From: Neoconidiobolus thromboides FSU 785
Lineage: Eukaryota; Entomophthoromycota; Entomophthoromycetes; Entomophthorales; Neoconidiobolaceae
Direction of reading: 5' to 3'
DNA: 26,935 nt
NCBI GenBank assembly: GCA_025603075.1
Contig: MU626504.1
Span: 1 to 26,935, forward strand
Shown here one piece after another: positions 9,920-18,686 of this stretch. The notes under the pieces are model-generated. The model worked only from the letters and a program-made list of their open reading frames with translations. It was not told the DNA's origin and ran no database searches. Numbering within the stretch: the stretch's first letter is position 1; each line of letters starts with the position of its first letter. The position numbers and the translations under genes are program-made.

Positions 9920-10438
9920 CTAATTTACAAGATAGCTAACAAAAATAGTAGTAAAAAAGGAAACTAAATAATTGGACTTGATCATAACTCCAGAACTATT
10001 AAGATCCACAATAGTGTTTGTAGTAGAACCGGTATCGCTACTTCTTTTAGTCAATATAGAGGTACTACTTGAAGTGTAAGAGCCACCAGTTGAGCTTGAT
10101 CCAGAACTAGTGCTATTAGAGTCAGAATCAGCTGAACTAGAGTCATCACTAGCTGAAGTTGAAGGGGATCCACTATCATCAGTAGTTGGGGTAGCTATGA
10201 AAGTTACATTAGTGATAATACCATTACCAAATGTACTTGTATCTGTAGAATCAGTAACTGTAGTTGGAGATCCACTGAGAGAAGTATTAGAACTATTAGT
10301 ATCCATTATAGAATCTGTACTTTGTAAATCGGAACCACTATCAGTTATGGTTTGTGTACTTGAGCTACTATCCGTGTTACTTGATTGTGCAGTAATTAAA
10401 GTAAAGAATAATGGTAAAATTAAAGTGTTGAAACGCAT
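9920..10438 (-). CDS. Ser/Thr-rich GPI-type cell-surface protein, array member 2, 172 aa
   Basis: Signal peptide MRFNTLILPLFFTLITAQ, then a body of about 115 residues dominated by Ser, Thr, Asp and Gly with recurring DSG/SSS/TDS words. A short basic segment follows (LTKRSSD), and the family tail is NSSGVMIKSNYLVSFFTTIFVSYLVN. The final 15 or so residues are hydrophobic and end at the C-terminus, as in GPI-anchor signals; Asn/Ser/Gly just before them are candidate attachment sites. Acidic residues are more frequent than in the siblings. No catalytic domain is visible. A heavily O-mannosylated surface or wall protein is inferred. Poly(A) signal AATAAA is at 9895-9900 (complement). A + strand frame at 10110-10448 is only its antisense shadow. 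Confidence 0.82.
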   Translation of the reverse strand: MRFNTLILPLFFTLITAQSSNTDSSSSTQTITDSGSDLQSTDSIMDTNSSNTSLSGSPTTVTDSTDTSTFGNGIITNVTFIATPTTDDSGSPSTSASDDSSSADSDSNSTSSGSSSTGGSYTSSSTSILTKRSSDTGSTTNTIVDLNSSGVMIKSNYLVSFFTTIFVSYLVN

Positions 10439-10494
10439 ATATGATTAGGGTAAAATATTAATTTTTTTATAATTAATAAAGTTAATTTTCGATA

Positions 10495-10583
10495 GCTTTT
10501 ATAACGCTTGTTCGAAACATGGTGCTTCATGCCAAGCCAATCCTAAAAGGAGCATTGATTTATTTCAAATAAAGAGCCTTGGC
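10495..10583 (-). promoter_or_regulatory. Promoter of array member 2: TATA-like element and paired inverted boxes
   Basis: On the + strand, GCCAAG (10531-10536) and CTTGGC (10578-10583) form an inverted pair with starts 47 bp apart. On the gene's strand they precede a TATAAAA-like word (10497-10504) about 60 bp before the ATG. The same pair with the same 47-bp spacing lies before array member 4. Confidence 0.5.
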
Positions 10584-10693
10584 TGTTTGTAAATATATAT
10601 TAATAAATATATATTTGATACGATTTAATAGAAATTAAACTTAAATTAGTAATTTTAATTAATTTTAATAGTTTTACTGGGATATTAATAATT

Positions 10694-10790
10694 GAAGATG
10701 TTTTTTTGGCTTCACCACCTATTTATTTTTTGTGCTATTTAAGTGAAAAGATTGTTAGTAAAATTCTTAGACACAAAACATATTCCGTTG
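10694..10790 (+). repeat. MITE-like 105-bp repeat, copy 5 (degenerate)
   Basis: Recognisable by TTTTTTTGGCTTCA, GTGCTATTTAAGTGAAAAG and ATTGTTAGTAAAATTCTTAG followed by ACACAAAACATATTCCG. Both terminal CATATG ends are eroded. Confidence 0.7.
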
Positions 10791-11747
10791 TTTGTTGATA
10801 ATGATCAATTTTCTTTATTTAAGGTCAAAGCTAAAGGCCTATTTAAATAAAATTAGAAGCTCCCTGTTTGATTTTCTTATGGATAGTCCTAAACAAAAAA
10901 ATATTTGTAATGGTGGTTAACCATAACTTTCAAAGCAAAAAAAATCGATGTATAAACCAAATTACTCACTAAATATATATCTCTTTGTTTTCATCTTTTT
11001 TATAAAAAGTAAACGTAATTTAATTCATTAATGTTTTAGAGTAAATTTAAAGGACTTAATCAGAGTACAACTACAATATTTACAATTGTTTAAAATTTCA
11101 AATTAACACTATGTCAATATTTTAGTTTAATGTTGTTAAGTTAATTGCATCTTTTACTATTAAGAGGTTTTCAAATAATCTATTTTTAATATAGAAAACG
11201 GTAAAATTGTACATCTGCTATAATAAAAAAATTTACTATAAAAAGAACTGAGTTTTAAGCTAGATAAATTTTAATCAATGATGTATCAAAAAACAGGAAT
11301 AAAACTGTTACAACCAAAAACTTTCACTATTTTAACACTTGGCTATCAACAATGAGTATGATTAGTGATTGTTTTTTAAAGCAAGACTAAGAAAAGTTAA
11401 ACTCATTCAATTTGGTAGTCAAAAGACTACTTTAATTAAACTTATTTTCTCAAATTAATTTAGCACCCAAAGATTAAGGATCGTCCCAATAATTTAAAAT
11501 AAATATTTTTTAGATTCAAAAGGATCTCAACATATAGGTTTTTTAAAAACTTAGTATTTCGAATTTTTTAAATGACACTTGTGTATTCATATAATAAATC
11601 TTTAAATTCTTAAGTTTTTTACTTATAAGGAAAGACATACTACTTTTAAAAGCGTACTATAATTGAACTTATTAACAGTGTTTATTTTGTTAAAAGGCCA
11701 AAATAAAAAAGTAGCTTAAAATAATACACATTTATTAAAAAACTCTA
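10791..11747. other. AT-rich spacer between array members 2 and 3
   Basis: Nothing beyond AT-rich sequence is visible until the 3' end of array member 3, whose poly(A) signal AATAAA is at 11731-11736 (complement). Confidence 0.55.
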
Positions 11748-12503
11748 TCAATTTAAAAGATAGCGAATAATAATAGTAATAAGGAATGAAACAAAATAAT
11801 TGTACTTAAGTGTAAATCCAGAGCTATTAGAACTCACAACAATATTTGTAGTAGAAATGAAGTTTTTAATTGTTGTGGTCAATGCATAGGTACTACTTCT
11901 AGTATAAGGGCCATCAGTTAGATTTGATGAAGGATTACTGACACTGGAGCTTGAGCTTGAATCGGTTGAACTAACATTAGAACTAGTTGAGCTAGAATCA
12001 GATGAAGTTGACCCAGATGTAGTATTGTTGGTTGCAGTTGAAATAGATACATTATTGTCAGTTAAAGTTGAAGAAGGCATACCATTATCCATAGTTAAAG
12101 TATACACAGTCCCATTGATTGAAGTAGAGTCAAACACATTGCCATTGACTGAATTTGGAGCAGATATAATACCATCAGTTGAAGTTGAAGACAGTGGTGG
12201 ATCCTCCATGATTAGTGTAGATGTGAAAATTACGTTTTTAGTTGGTGTAATTGTAAAAATCTCATCTGTAGTTGGAGTAGATGTAAAGTTAACATGAGCA
12301 ATCATACCACTACTAAAAATATTTTTAGTACTCAAACCAGTCATTGTAGTTGATATTTGACTATCTGAAATACTAGAATTATCAGCTGAAACTATTGAAT
12401 TGGTCTCACTATCGACACTAACTAAAATAGAAGTACCTGTACTACTTGATTGTACAGTGATTAAATTAAAGAATAAAGACAGTATTAAATTATTGAAACG
12501 CAT
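11748..12503 (-). CDS. Ser/Thr-rich GPI-type cell-surface protein, array member 3, 251 aa
   Basis: The longest family member. Signal peptide MRFNNLILSLFFNLITVQ. The body is rich in Thr, Ser, Asn and Ile/Val, and includes a run of loose repeats built on TPT(T/K)(D/N)xIF(T)xT and 'S(T)DG/NG(x)' units (roughly residues 70-150), which explains its extra length. A dense Ser-rich stretch follows (about 160-195). The end is NSSGFTLKYNYFVSFLITIIIRYLLN, the family's GPI-type tail with an Arg inside the hydrophobic part, which could weaken GPI processing. Many Asn-X-Ser/Thr sequons are present. Surface or wall mucin-like role is inferred. The + strand frame at 12025-12297 is the antisense shadow of the repeats. 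Confidence 0.82.
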   Translation of the reverse strand: MRFNNLILSLFFNLITVQSSSTGTSILVSVDSETNSIVSADNSSISDSQISTTMTGLSTKNIFSSGMIAHVNFTSTPTTDEIFTITPTKNVIFTSTLIMEDPPLSSTSTDGIISAPNSVNGNVFDSTSINGTVYTLTMDNGMPSSTLTDNNVSISTATNNTTSGSTSSDSSSTSSNVSSTDSSSSSSVSNPSSNLTDGPYTRSSTYALTTTIKNFISTTNIVVSSNSSGFTLKYNYFVSFLITIIIRYLLN

Positions 12504-12555
12504 ATTGTATTAAATTAAAAGATTAATTTTTTATGTTTAATAATATTCATTTTCG

Positions 12556-12636
12556 AAAGCTTTTATATTAAAAACTTGATAATTTTATGCCAATTGGCTT
12601 CAAAAATGAGCATTATTTCAAAATAAAATCCTCAGC
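12556..12636 (-). promoter_or_regulatory. Promoter of array member 3
   Basis: A TATA-like TATAAAAG word (complement of about 12560-12567) lies about 60 bp before the ATG and a degenerate box GCCAAT (12589-12594) about 90 bp before it. The distal partner is degraded (CTCAGC at 12631-12636). Flanking words such as GAGCATTATTTCAAAATA are shared with the promoters of members 2 and 4. Confidence 0.45.
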
Positions 12637-13023
12637 TATCTTAAATCTATTTGTTATCTTTTTCTTGATTGAATTAGTTGCATTTAAATGATTCTATTAA
12701 GATAATTTGTCATCAATATTTTATAATGAATTTATAAAATATGATATTACATATGGCTCATAAACTCAATATGTAAGAAGCTAATTACATATTAAAATAA
12801 AATTAAGGCATCTAGATGTAATCAATTCTATGATTTAATAGAAATAAGGCTTTAAATAGAATATTCATTTCAATGGCGTTACCAGCATTTCAATATTTTT
12901 TAAAAGTGATCATCTATACTTTAACTATAAACAAAGTTAAAAGTCTAGCTATGTAAAAACATAGGCTCTCAAGTACTTTTTTATAGATACTACTGATATA
13001 ATTAAAAGAGGATTTTTTTACAC

Positions 13024-13130
13024 GATTTGGGGATGTATTTTTTGTTTAAGAATTTTACTATCAATCTTTTCACTCAAATAGCACTTAAAGATAGAAAAAT
13101 TAATGAAACCAGAAAAAACATCCTCAAATC
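13024..13130 (-). repeat. MITE-like 105-bp repeat, copy 6
   Basis: Starts GATTTGGGGATGT and ends ACATCCTCAAATC. The two ends are near-perfect inverted repeats of about 13 bp, here with GATTTG replacing the usual CATATG. Internal CACTCAAATAGCACTTAAAG and AATTTTACTATCAATC match the family in reverse orientation. It lies about 125 bp beyond the stop of array member 4. Confidence 0.85.
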
Positions 13131-13254
13131 AAGTAAATCCACGTTCAAATCAACAGTAGTTTGATAACAAAATATTTTAAGATGCAAGAGAAATCCATCT
13201 TTAAATTTAAAAGTAAGATTCAAATACTATACACATTTATTAGAAAAAACTTAA

Positions 13255-13749
13255 TTAATATACAAGATAACCAAGGGCCATAGTAGTAAAAAAGGAAACT
13301 AAATAGCTGGACTTAATTGTCAATCCAGAGCTACTATTGTCTACATTTGGTTTACTTGAGAAGGTAGAAACTGAAACAGTACTTCTAGTAGTTGTTGAGG
13401 TACTACTTGGAGTGTAAGAGCCATCAGTAGAACTTGATGAAGAGCTGATGCTACTTGAATCAGTTGAATCAGTTGTAGTGGATGCACTAGAATCAGTTGA
13501 GGTTGAAGTAGAAGTAGATGCAGTGCTATCAGTTGAAGTAGAAGTAGAAGTTACGTCAGTAGTTATACTACTTCCAGAAGTATTTGTGGTGCTTGAATCA
13601 GTAATTGTAGTTGGTGTTTGAGTCCCTAGAGTACTTGAATCAGTACCACTAAGGGTACTAGCTGAAGTAGTAGAGGTAGCATCTGTAACACTTGATTGTG
13701 CAGCAATCAAAGTAAGGATTGAAGATAAAATTAGAGGATTGAATTTCAT
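13255..13749 (-). CDS. Ser/Thr-rich GPI-type cell-surface protein, array member 4, 164 aa
   Basis: Signal peptide MKFNPLILSSILTLIAAQ, then an almost pure Ser/Thr body with interspersed Asp, Ala, Gly and Val (many TSTSTDS-type words), and a closing segment NSSSGLTIKSSYLVSFFTTMALGYLVY, the family's hydrophobic GPI-type tail. Of the five members this has the simplest mucin-like body, with no Cys and only a few Pro. Extended O-glycosylation at the cell surface is inferred from composition. Upstream it has the best-preserved copy of the array promoter; downstream it shares the CATTTATTA element (AATAAA on the gene's strand, 13236-13241) about 15 bp past the stop. Confidence 0.83.
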   Translation of the reverse strand: MKFNPLILSSILTLIAAQSSVTDATSTTSASTLSGTDSSTLGTQTPTTITDSSTTNTSGSSITTDVTSTSTSTDSTASTSTSTSTDSSASTTTDSTDSSSISSSSSSTDGSYTPSSTSTTTRSTVSVSTFSSKPNVDNSSSGLTIKSSYLVSFFTTMALGYLVY

Positions 13750-13805
13750 GTTATATTAAAGAAATTTGTAATTTATTTTAATAATTGATAATGTTCATTT
13801 TCAAT

Positions 13806-13893
13806 AGTTTTTATATAGTTTTAAAACTGGCTAATTTCATGCCAAGTTCTTCTAAATAGGGAGCATTATTCTTTTTAAAATAGAATTCTTGGC
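13806..13893 (-). promoter_or_regulatory. Promoter of array member 4: TATA element and paired inverted boxes
   Basis: + strand GCCAAG (13841-13846) and CTTGGC (13888-13893), starts 47 bp apart as in member 2. A CTATATAAAAAC TATA element (complement of about 13807-13818) sits 57-69 bp before the ATG. Between the boxes is GGGAGCATTATTC, also present in the other array promoters. Confidence 0.55.
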
Positions 13894-14301
13894 TTTTCAG
13901 AATCTATTTTTATTTTGATGTATTGAGATGATTTAATATAGTTCACCAATCATTTTAATTGAGATATTATGGGTCCATTTTAAAATGTGGTGATATTTTT
14001 TTATTTGTCATTTTATTCTACTGTGATTTAATAATGGAGGTGTTTAGCGAAGGAATTAACAATTTTAAATGAAAACAGTTACAAACTAAAAAATAAACTG
14101 TATTGAAATTAATTCAATGAAACTATATTATTAATAATGTGAATATTCTATTTTTTATTGTAACAGCCGTTTTTTTCTATAATGTATTTATATAATGGAA
14201 TAATAGATGATATAGAGAACACTTAATTTTAATTTTTATAATAACAAATAGTTTACAGTTAATATAAAATTAAGAAAAAAATGTTAAAAAACTACAATGA
14301 A

Positions 14302-14403
14302 CATATGGAAGTGTTTATTTTGACTTCATCACTTTTTCCATTTTTTAAGTACTATTCGAACGGAAAATTTGTTAGTAATTATACAAAAAATACATCCCCA
14401 TAT
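14302..14403 (+). repeat. MITE-like 105-bp repeat, copy 7
   Basis: CATATGGAAGTG at the left, TTCATCACTTTTTCCATTTT, AAGTACTATTCGAACGG in the core (AAGCGCT changed to AAGTACT), and TACATCCCCATAT at the right. A few bases are missing before the right end. Confidence 0.82.
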
Positions 14404-14555
14404 AAATTTTTATTGATTAAGCTATAATAAGCCTTTTGAAATAATCGGATTTGAAGTTGAATATAAAGCTATTGAGAAAATAATTAACTAGAAGGAGAAA
14501 AACTTGAAATCAAATAATAAACAAAAGAATAACAATATTTGACTAATAGATAAGT

Positions 14556-15520
14556 TTAGCAAATGTAATCTGGATAAACTCTAACATCTAAAATATCATC
14601 CATTAAGTGGTCTATCCAGCCATCATTAGCCCTAAAACAAATAACGGTATGGGACTTCTTGGGTTCAATCATATGACCAAGAGCTTTGATATAAAAAGCT
14701 AAAAAATGGGCCTTTCTAATCCCATTGTACCCAATTAGTAATATGGTTTTTATTAAGCTTTGTAAAGCCAAAATCAAGTTTCAAGGTAAACCCTTCTTTT
14801 TTAGAAAACTATTTTTTATGGACATTCCTATTTGTTCATAAATTTAGAACTATTTTTGGATTTTAAAATTTTAGGTTAGATTAAATCATAAAAATATGGA
14901 ATTGAAAACAAAAACTCGATTTCTACAATTCAATTCCAATGTCTTTACTTTGTAAATGCGGAATTTTGGATAACTCTGGAATTTACTTACAGAGAAATGT
15001 ATAGCTCTGGAACTAAGCTCAGACACTTAGAGGGTCTCTCTCAAAAGTTACGTTATAATAGTCTAAGACTATAGTTTCAAACCTTTAGTTCCAAAGCATT
15101 GCCTATTTGGCTATGAAGAGATGGGCAAAAAGTCTCTTATTATTTTGTTGACTCTAAATACAGTCAATCCTTTTAGAATTCTTATGATGCCGTCTTCATT
15201 AATGGTATAATATTTAATTATTTTTCTTAAAACATTGATTTTTTATAGAAGGAACATTCCTTGAGATTAATCTTTTTTCAATTCATGTTTACTGATACAG
15301 TGGCCTGGATTATTCACAGAAAATTCTATTGTCTGAACGTTGGATCAGTAACATTGCCTTCTCTAATAAATCCTATATTTTTAAACGGGACTTCCTTGAT
15401 TACTCAAGAAACCAAATATGATTTATTTTTTACTGATTGATCATTCAAGAGTATTGACTAGGCAGCGTATTTGAATCTCCTTAATGATCTCTCAAAGCTG
15501 AATTCATCCTTAGCCTTTAA
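14556..15520 (-). pseudogene. Decayed protein-coding region, unidentified
   Basis: An open frame at 14556-14777 gives 73 residues of mixed, protein-like composition (...GYNGIRKAHFLAFY...SHTVICFRANDGW...RVYPDYIC) in DNA clearly less AT-rich than its surroundings. Farther upstream on the same strand, stop-interrupted stretches also read as protein-like, for example around 15440-15500 (DEFSFERSLRRFKYAA then a stop), 15330-15400 (EVPFKNIGFIREGNVTDPTFRQ) and 15130-15200 (EDGIIRILKGLTVF). Several in-frame stops and frame changes suggest one decayed gene or mobile-element remnant spanning about 1 kb. I do not recognise the family; separate unrelated fragments, or exons with unseen introns, remain possible. 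Confidence 0.35.
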
Positions 15521-15593
15521 TTAGTTAGTCTATTTTTTTGTAAATAAATTACATTACTTTTCCCTATGTGTTAATAAGTTTATAAAAAAATAC

Positions 15594-15702
15594 CATATGA
15601 GAGTGTTTTTTTTGGCTTCATTACTTTTTCTATTTTTTAAGCGCTATTTAAGTGAAAAATTTGTTAGTAGAATTCTTAAACACAAAAATACATCCCCATA
15701 TG
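15594..15702 (+). repeat. MITE-like 105-bp repeat, copy 8 (type example)
   Basis: The most complete copy: CATATGAGAGTG at the left and ACATCCCCATATG at the right, imperfect inverted repeats of about 19 bp including the T/A runs. In between are the TTCATTACTTTTTC block, AAGCGCTATTTAAGTG and TTTGTTAGTAGAATTCTTAA. The word TTATAAAAA occurs on both sides, within about 15 bp of the ends, but not exactly abutting, so a target-site duplication is not proven. Confidence 0.88.
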
Positions 15703-15783
15703 CTTATAAAAACTTGATTATAAGCCAATAATTAATTTACTAATAACATTAAAAACAATTGAAATATTAAAAAAATAAACTAA

Positions 15784-15889
15784 CATATGTGGCTATTTTT
15801 TTTTGTTTCATTATTTTTACATTATTTAAGTGCTATTTGAGTGGAAAAACTGTTAGTAAAATCCTAAACACAAAAATACATCCCCATAT
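15784..15889 (+). repeat. MITE-like 105-bp repeat, copy 9
   Basis: CATATGTGGCTA at the left, TTTCATTATTTTTACATT, AAGTGCTATTTGAGTGG, CTGTTAGTAAAATCC and TACATCCCCATAT at the right. It has the same orientation as copy 8, about 80 bp away. Confidence 0.85.
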
Positions 15890-16209
15890 TATTAACTTCA
15901 ATCAACAATGACTTCATTTCCCTAATTATTAACCCCTTCGCTTTTAACTCCTTCAAGTATTCGATAGGAAATCAAATCCAATATTTTAATATGAAGACAA
16001 GTTATAGACAAATCATTCTAGTTCATCCTAATAAATGCTAAAAAATTGCAGCTCTAACTTTTTAATTAGTGATCCCTTAATATGTTCTTCAAGTAACTGT
16101 CTCTCCAATTACATGCTATCAATTTCTTAGCTAACACCATTATAAGGCAGATTTGAACTATGAATAATTGTAAAAAGATAGATAATAAACATGGTATGTT
16201 AAGGTATAT

Positions 16210-16311
16210 GATATGGATGTGTTTTTATTTCGTTACTTTTTCCTTTTAAGCACCATTTGAGCCGAAAAATTGTTAGTAAAGTTCTTAAACAAAAAAATAA
16301 ATCCCCGTATA
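16210..16311 (+). repeat. MITE-like 105-bp repeat, copy 10
   Basis: GATATGGATGTG at the left, TTTCGTTACTTTTTCC, AAGCACCATTTGAGCCG, AATTGTTAGTAAAGTTC and AATCCCCGTAT at the right. A few bases are missing from the T run before the core. Confidence 0.82.
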
Positions 16312-16391
16312 TTTGGCTTCCATATTTTTATATATCAACCTTAAAAATTCTTCAAATTCTTTATGTAAAACAAAAAGTTCATTGTTTTATA

Positions 16392-16496
16392 ATATGAGGA
16401 TGTATTTTTTTGTTTAAGAATTTTACTAACAATCTTTCCGCTCAAGTAGTGCTTAAAAATGAAAAAACCAATGAAGACAAAAAAACATTACCATAT
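16392..16496 (-). repeat. MITE-like 105-bp repeat, copy 11
   Basis: Reverse orientation: ATATGAGGATGTATTTTTTTG at the left and ACATTACCATAT at the right, with AATTTTACTAACAATC and CGCTCAAGTAGTGCTTAA inside. It faces copy 10 across about 80 bp, forming a large inverted pair, and lies about 95 bp past the stop of array member 5. Confidence 0.85.
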
Positions 16497-16591
16497 ATTG
16501 TAATTACCCTTATTGATCTATTTTGACTGTATAGAAAATATTGTAAATTAAAAAGCAAAATTAAATAATACTCATTTATTAAACAACTCAA

Positions 16592-16978
16592 TTAATTTAT
16601 AAGATAACCCATAACAATAGTAGTAAAAAAGGAAACTAAATAATTAGATTGAATCATAGATCCAGAACTACTGCTATTTCCATTTGGTCTATTTGAGGAT
16701 CTAGAAAATACAGTACCACTAGTTGAGGTAGATACAGCACCACTAGTTGAAGTAGATACAGCACCACTAGTTGAAGTAGATACGGTACCACTGATTGAAG
16801 TTGCAATAGAAGTTACACCAGTAGTAATGGTACTTGAGCCAACAATTATAGTTGATGTTTGGCTAGTGATATCAGTAGTAGTGCTAGTTTGAATAGTAGA
16901 AGTACTAAGTGTACTACTACTTGATTGAGCAGAAATTGAAGTAAGAAGTAATGGTAAAATTAAAGTATTGAATTGCAT
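16592..16978 (-). CDS. Ser/Thr-rich GPI-type cell-surface protein, array member 5, 128 aa
   Basis: The shortest and first-transcribed array member. Signal peptide MQFNTLILPLLLTSISAQ; a Ser/Thr body with Ile and Val; an octapeptide tandem repeat (STSTSGAV-type, about residues 64-90); a basic spot (SRSSNRPNG); and the tail SSSGSMIQSNYLVSFFTTIVMGYLIN, a GPI-type hydrophobic end. Small residues (Ser, Gly, Asn) precede the tail. Function is inferred as an O-glycosylated surface or wall protein. The repeat is nearly identical at the DNA level, so protein length may vary between strains. Poly(A) signal AATAAA is at 16575-16580 (complement), as in its siblings. Confidence 0.82.
   Translation of the reverse strand: MQFNTLILPLLLTSISAQSSSSTLSTSTIQTSTTTDITSQTSTIIVGSSTITTGVTSIATSISGTVSTSTSGAVSTSTSGAVSTSTSGTVFSRSSNRPNGNSSSSGSMIQSNYLVSFFTTIVMGYLIN
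16716..16787 (-). repeat. 24-bp in-frame tandem repeat, three copies
   Basis: Three nearly identical 24-bp units (CCACTAGTTGARGTAGATAC plus 4 bases on the + strand), followed by a diverged fourth start at 16788. Each encodes eight residues of array member 5. The unit length is a multiple of three, so copy-number change would keep the frame. Confidence 0.8.
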
Positions 16979-17035
16979 TATTGTATTAATCTAAGTTATT
17001 ATTATTATTTTTAATGATTATAACGTTCATTTTTT

Positions 17036-17312
17036 AATAGTTTTTATATAGTTTCTAAACTAGATGAACTTTATGCCAAGAAATTTTAAATAAATATTCT
17101 TTTAAATAAAGAATTTGAATGAGTAAAGTCCCAAGTATTTTATTATTGAAAGTAAAAGAAGATTAAATAAAAGTAAAGAGAGTGGAAGTCAAGGGTACGA
17201 TAGACTAAGAAAGCTAAAAATAAAGCAAAAACTCATTAAACGATTGGTAGAAGATATTTAAGTTCATAAGTATAGTACCCATGGGGTTTTTTTTCAAAAT
17301 AGAATTCTTGAC
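17036..17312 (-). promoter_or_regulatory. Promoter of array member 5, split by extra DNA
   Basis: A TATATAAAAA element (complement of 17041-17050) lies about 65 bp before the ATG and GCCAAG (17075-17080) about 97 bp before it. The distal half of the conserved promoter (AAAATAGAATTCTTG then ACT, with the box changed to CTTGAC at 17307-17312) is found about 230 bp away, not 47. About 185 bp of unrelated sequence (roughly 17110-17293) separates the halves. Confidence 0.45.
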
Positions 17313-18122
17313 TATTTTTAATCTATTTTTATTTTAATCATTCAAGAATATTTAATGTAATTGACCAAAAGTTTCAATTGAAATATTATAATAATACAGG
17401 TAATTAAACTGACTCAGATAAGTAATAAAAAAACCCTGTAAGATGATCAATACAATTTATATCTAATGAAGTTGATTTAAGACACTTGATTAGTTAAAAT
17501 AAAGATAACCTTTGGACAAAATTATTTCATTATTTGTTACAGTCAACTTAAATACCCAAATTGTTAGCCTAGTCCAAATTAAACATTGAATTTACTAAAT
17601 TTATTGTTTTTTTATTTATACTCTTAATAATAAAAGTTATAGACAAGGGAACTAATATTACGTAAACAGGGACAAATTCAAAAACTTTGATCAGATTAAA
17701 AATTCAGTTTATGATAGTTGTATTTGTAATAAAATAAAACAAATATTGTTATTTTGATGATAGACAAAATAAGTCATTATATTATTTATACTGATGTGCT
17801 AACATTCTTTTATATTAAATACTATTAGCTGTTTTAATATTCATTAATAATAGTTTTTTTAATTTACTAAATTTAGAAAAAATAATAGTATTTGTCGGAT
17901 ACTTTTATTGTTAGTTTTATTTAATAAAAAAGAAGCCATTAAAAACCAATAAACTTTTGATTAATAATAGTCGATTTATTAATAACTAATAGTAAATTAA
18001 AAGCCTAATATTCAAGTATTTGGAATTAAAATAATAATAAAAAATAATAAATCACTTAGGTAATATTTAAATAAAACAAAAATGGGCAAAAACTCACCCA
18101 AATGCAATTTTAGAAAATAATA
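17313..18122. other. AT-rich spacer before the tRNA gene
   Basis: Very AT-rich with many short poly-T and poly-A runs. I see no reading frame, repeat-family copy or RNA gene in it. Confidence 0.6.
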
Positions 18123-18194
18123 CTCTCGAGCGGGGAATTGAACCCCGGTCTCCCGCGTGACAGGCGGGGATACTCACCACTATACTACCCGAGA
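18123..18194 (-). tRNA. tRNA-Asp (anticodon GTC)
   Basis: On the - strand, 72 nt fold as a complete cloverleaf. The acceptor stem is TCTCGGG with CTCGAGA (one G-U pair), the anticodon stem CCCGC/GCGGG encloses loop CTGTCAC with anticodon GTC (complement of 18159-18161), and the T arm CGGGG-TTCAATT-CCCCG carries the B-box. The discriminator base is G, as expected for Asp, the A-box reads TAGTATAGTGG, and there is no intron. CCA is not encoded. A TTTT (complement of 18115-18118) just downstream can serve as the Pol III terminator. Confidence 0.97.
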
Positions 18195-18686
18195 CTTTGT
18201 TATTAATCCTTATTTAAATTTTGTATATATAACTTTTCAACAAAAATATGATTGTGTGATAATAACAAAACAGAAATAAAGATGTTAGATATTAAGAATT
18301 TTAGGATTCAAGAGTAAAAAAACTTAAAAAGATTAACAAGTTAAATAGATGAGTTTTCAAATGACTAATTAGTTGACATTAATGTGAATGAGTGATTTGT
18401 TTTAAAATGGCTGAAGTGGGAGAGTTATTAAGTTTAGTTTTTTGTATAAAAGTTGATGTTCAACATAAATAATAGTAATAAAATTTTAGTGAGTTTGATA
18501 GAAATTAATACAATCCTGTTGTATTTAAGTATATTCCATTTTGTTTAATTCGTTATCATTCTTTTTTATTCAATTTAGAAATCATATAGAATATTAAAAT
18601 TTTGAAAGTTATTAAAAACCAAATTTAGTAAATTAAAATAAAATAAAAACTATTCAAATGAAATTAGTTTTAAAAATGAGATTAAA

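Noticed and set aside
10110-10448. 112-aa frame antisense to array member 2
   Set aside because: The Val/Leu/Glu/Ser pattern is what a Ser/Thr-rich gene gives when read on the opposite strand; the sense protein has signal peptide and tail conserved in four siblings.
12025-12297. 90-aa frame antisense to array member 3
   Set aside because: Same antisense shadow as for member 2.
15579-15720. Target-site duplication TTATAAAAA around repeat copy 8
   Set aside because: The two copies do not abut the element ends and the word is common in this sequence; other copies show no consistent duplication.
7556-16496. Possible CRISPR-like array, because a ~105-bp unit recurs with spacers
   Set aside because: Units are long, in both orientations, irregularly spaced and diverged, with inverted-repeat ends; this fits a dispersed mobile-type repeat in a eukaryote, not CRISPR.
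17410-17427. Additional GATA-like site CTCAGATAA near 17420
   Set aside because: It lacks the leading AT of the extended motif; plain GATAA words are common in AT-rich DNA and were not counted.
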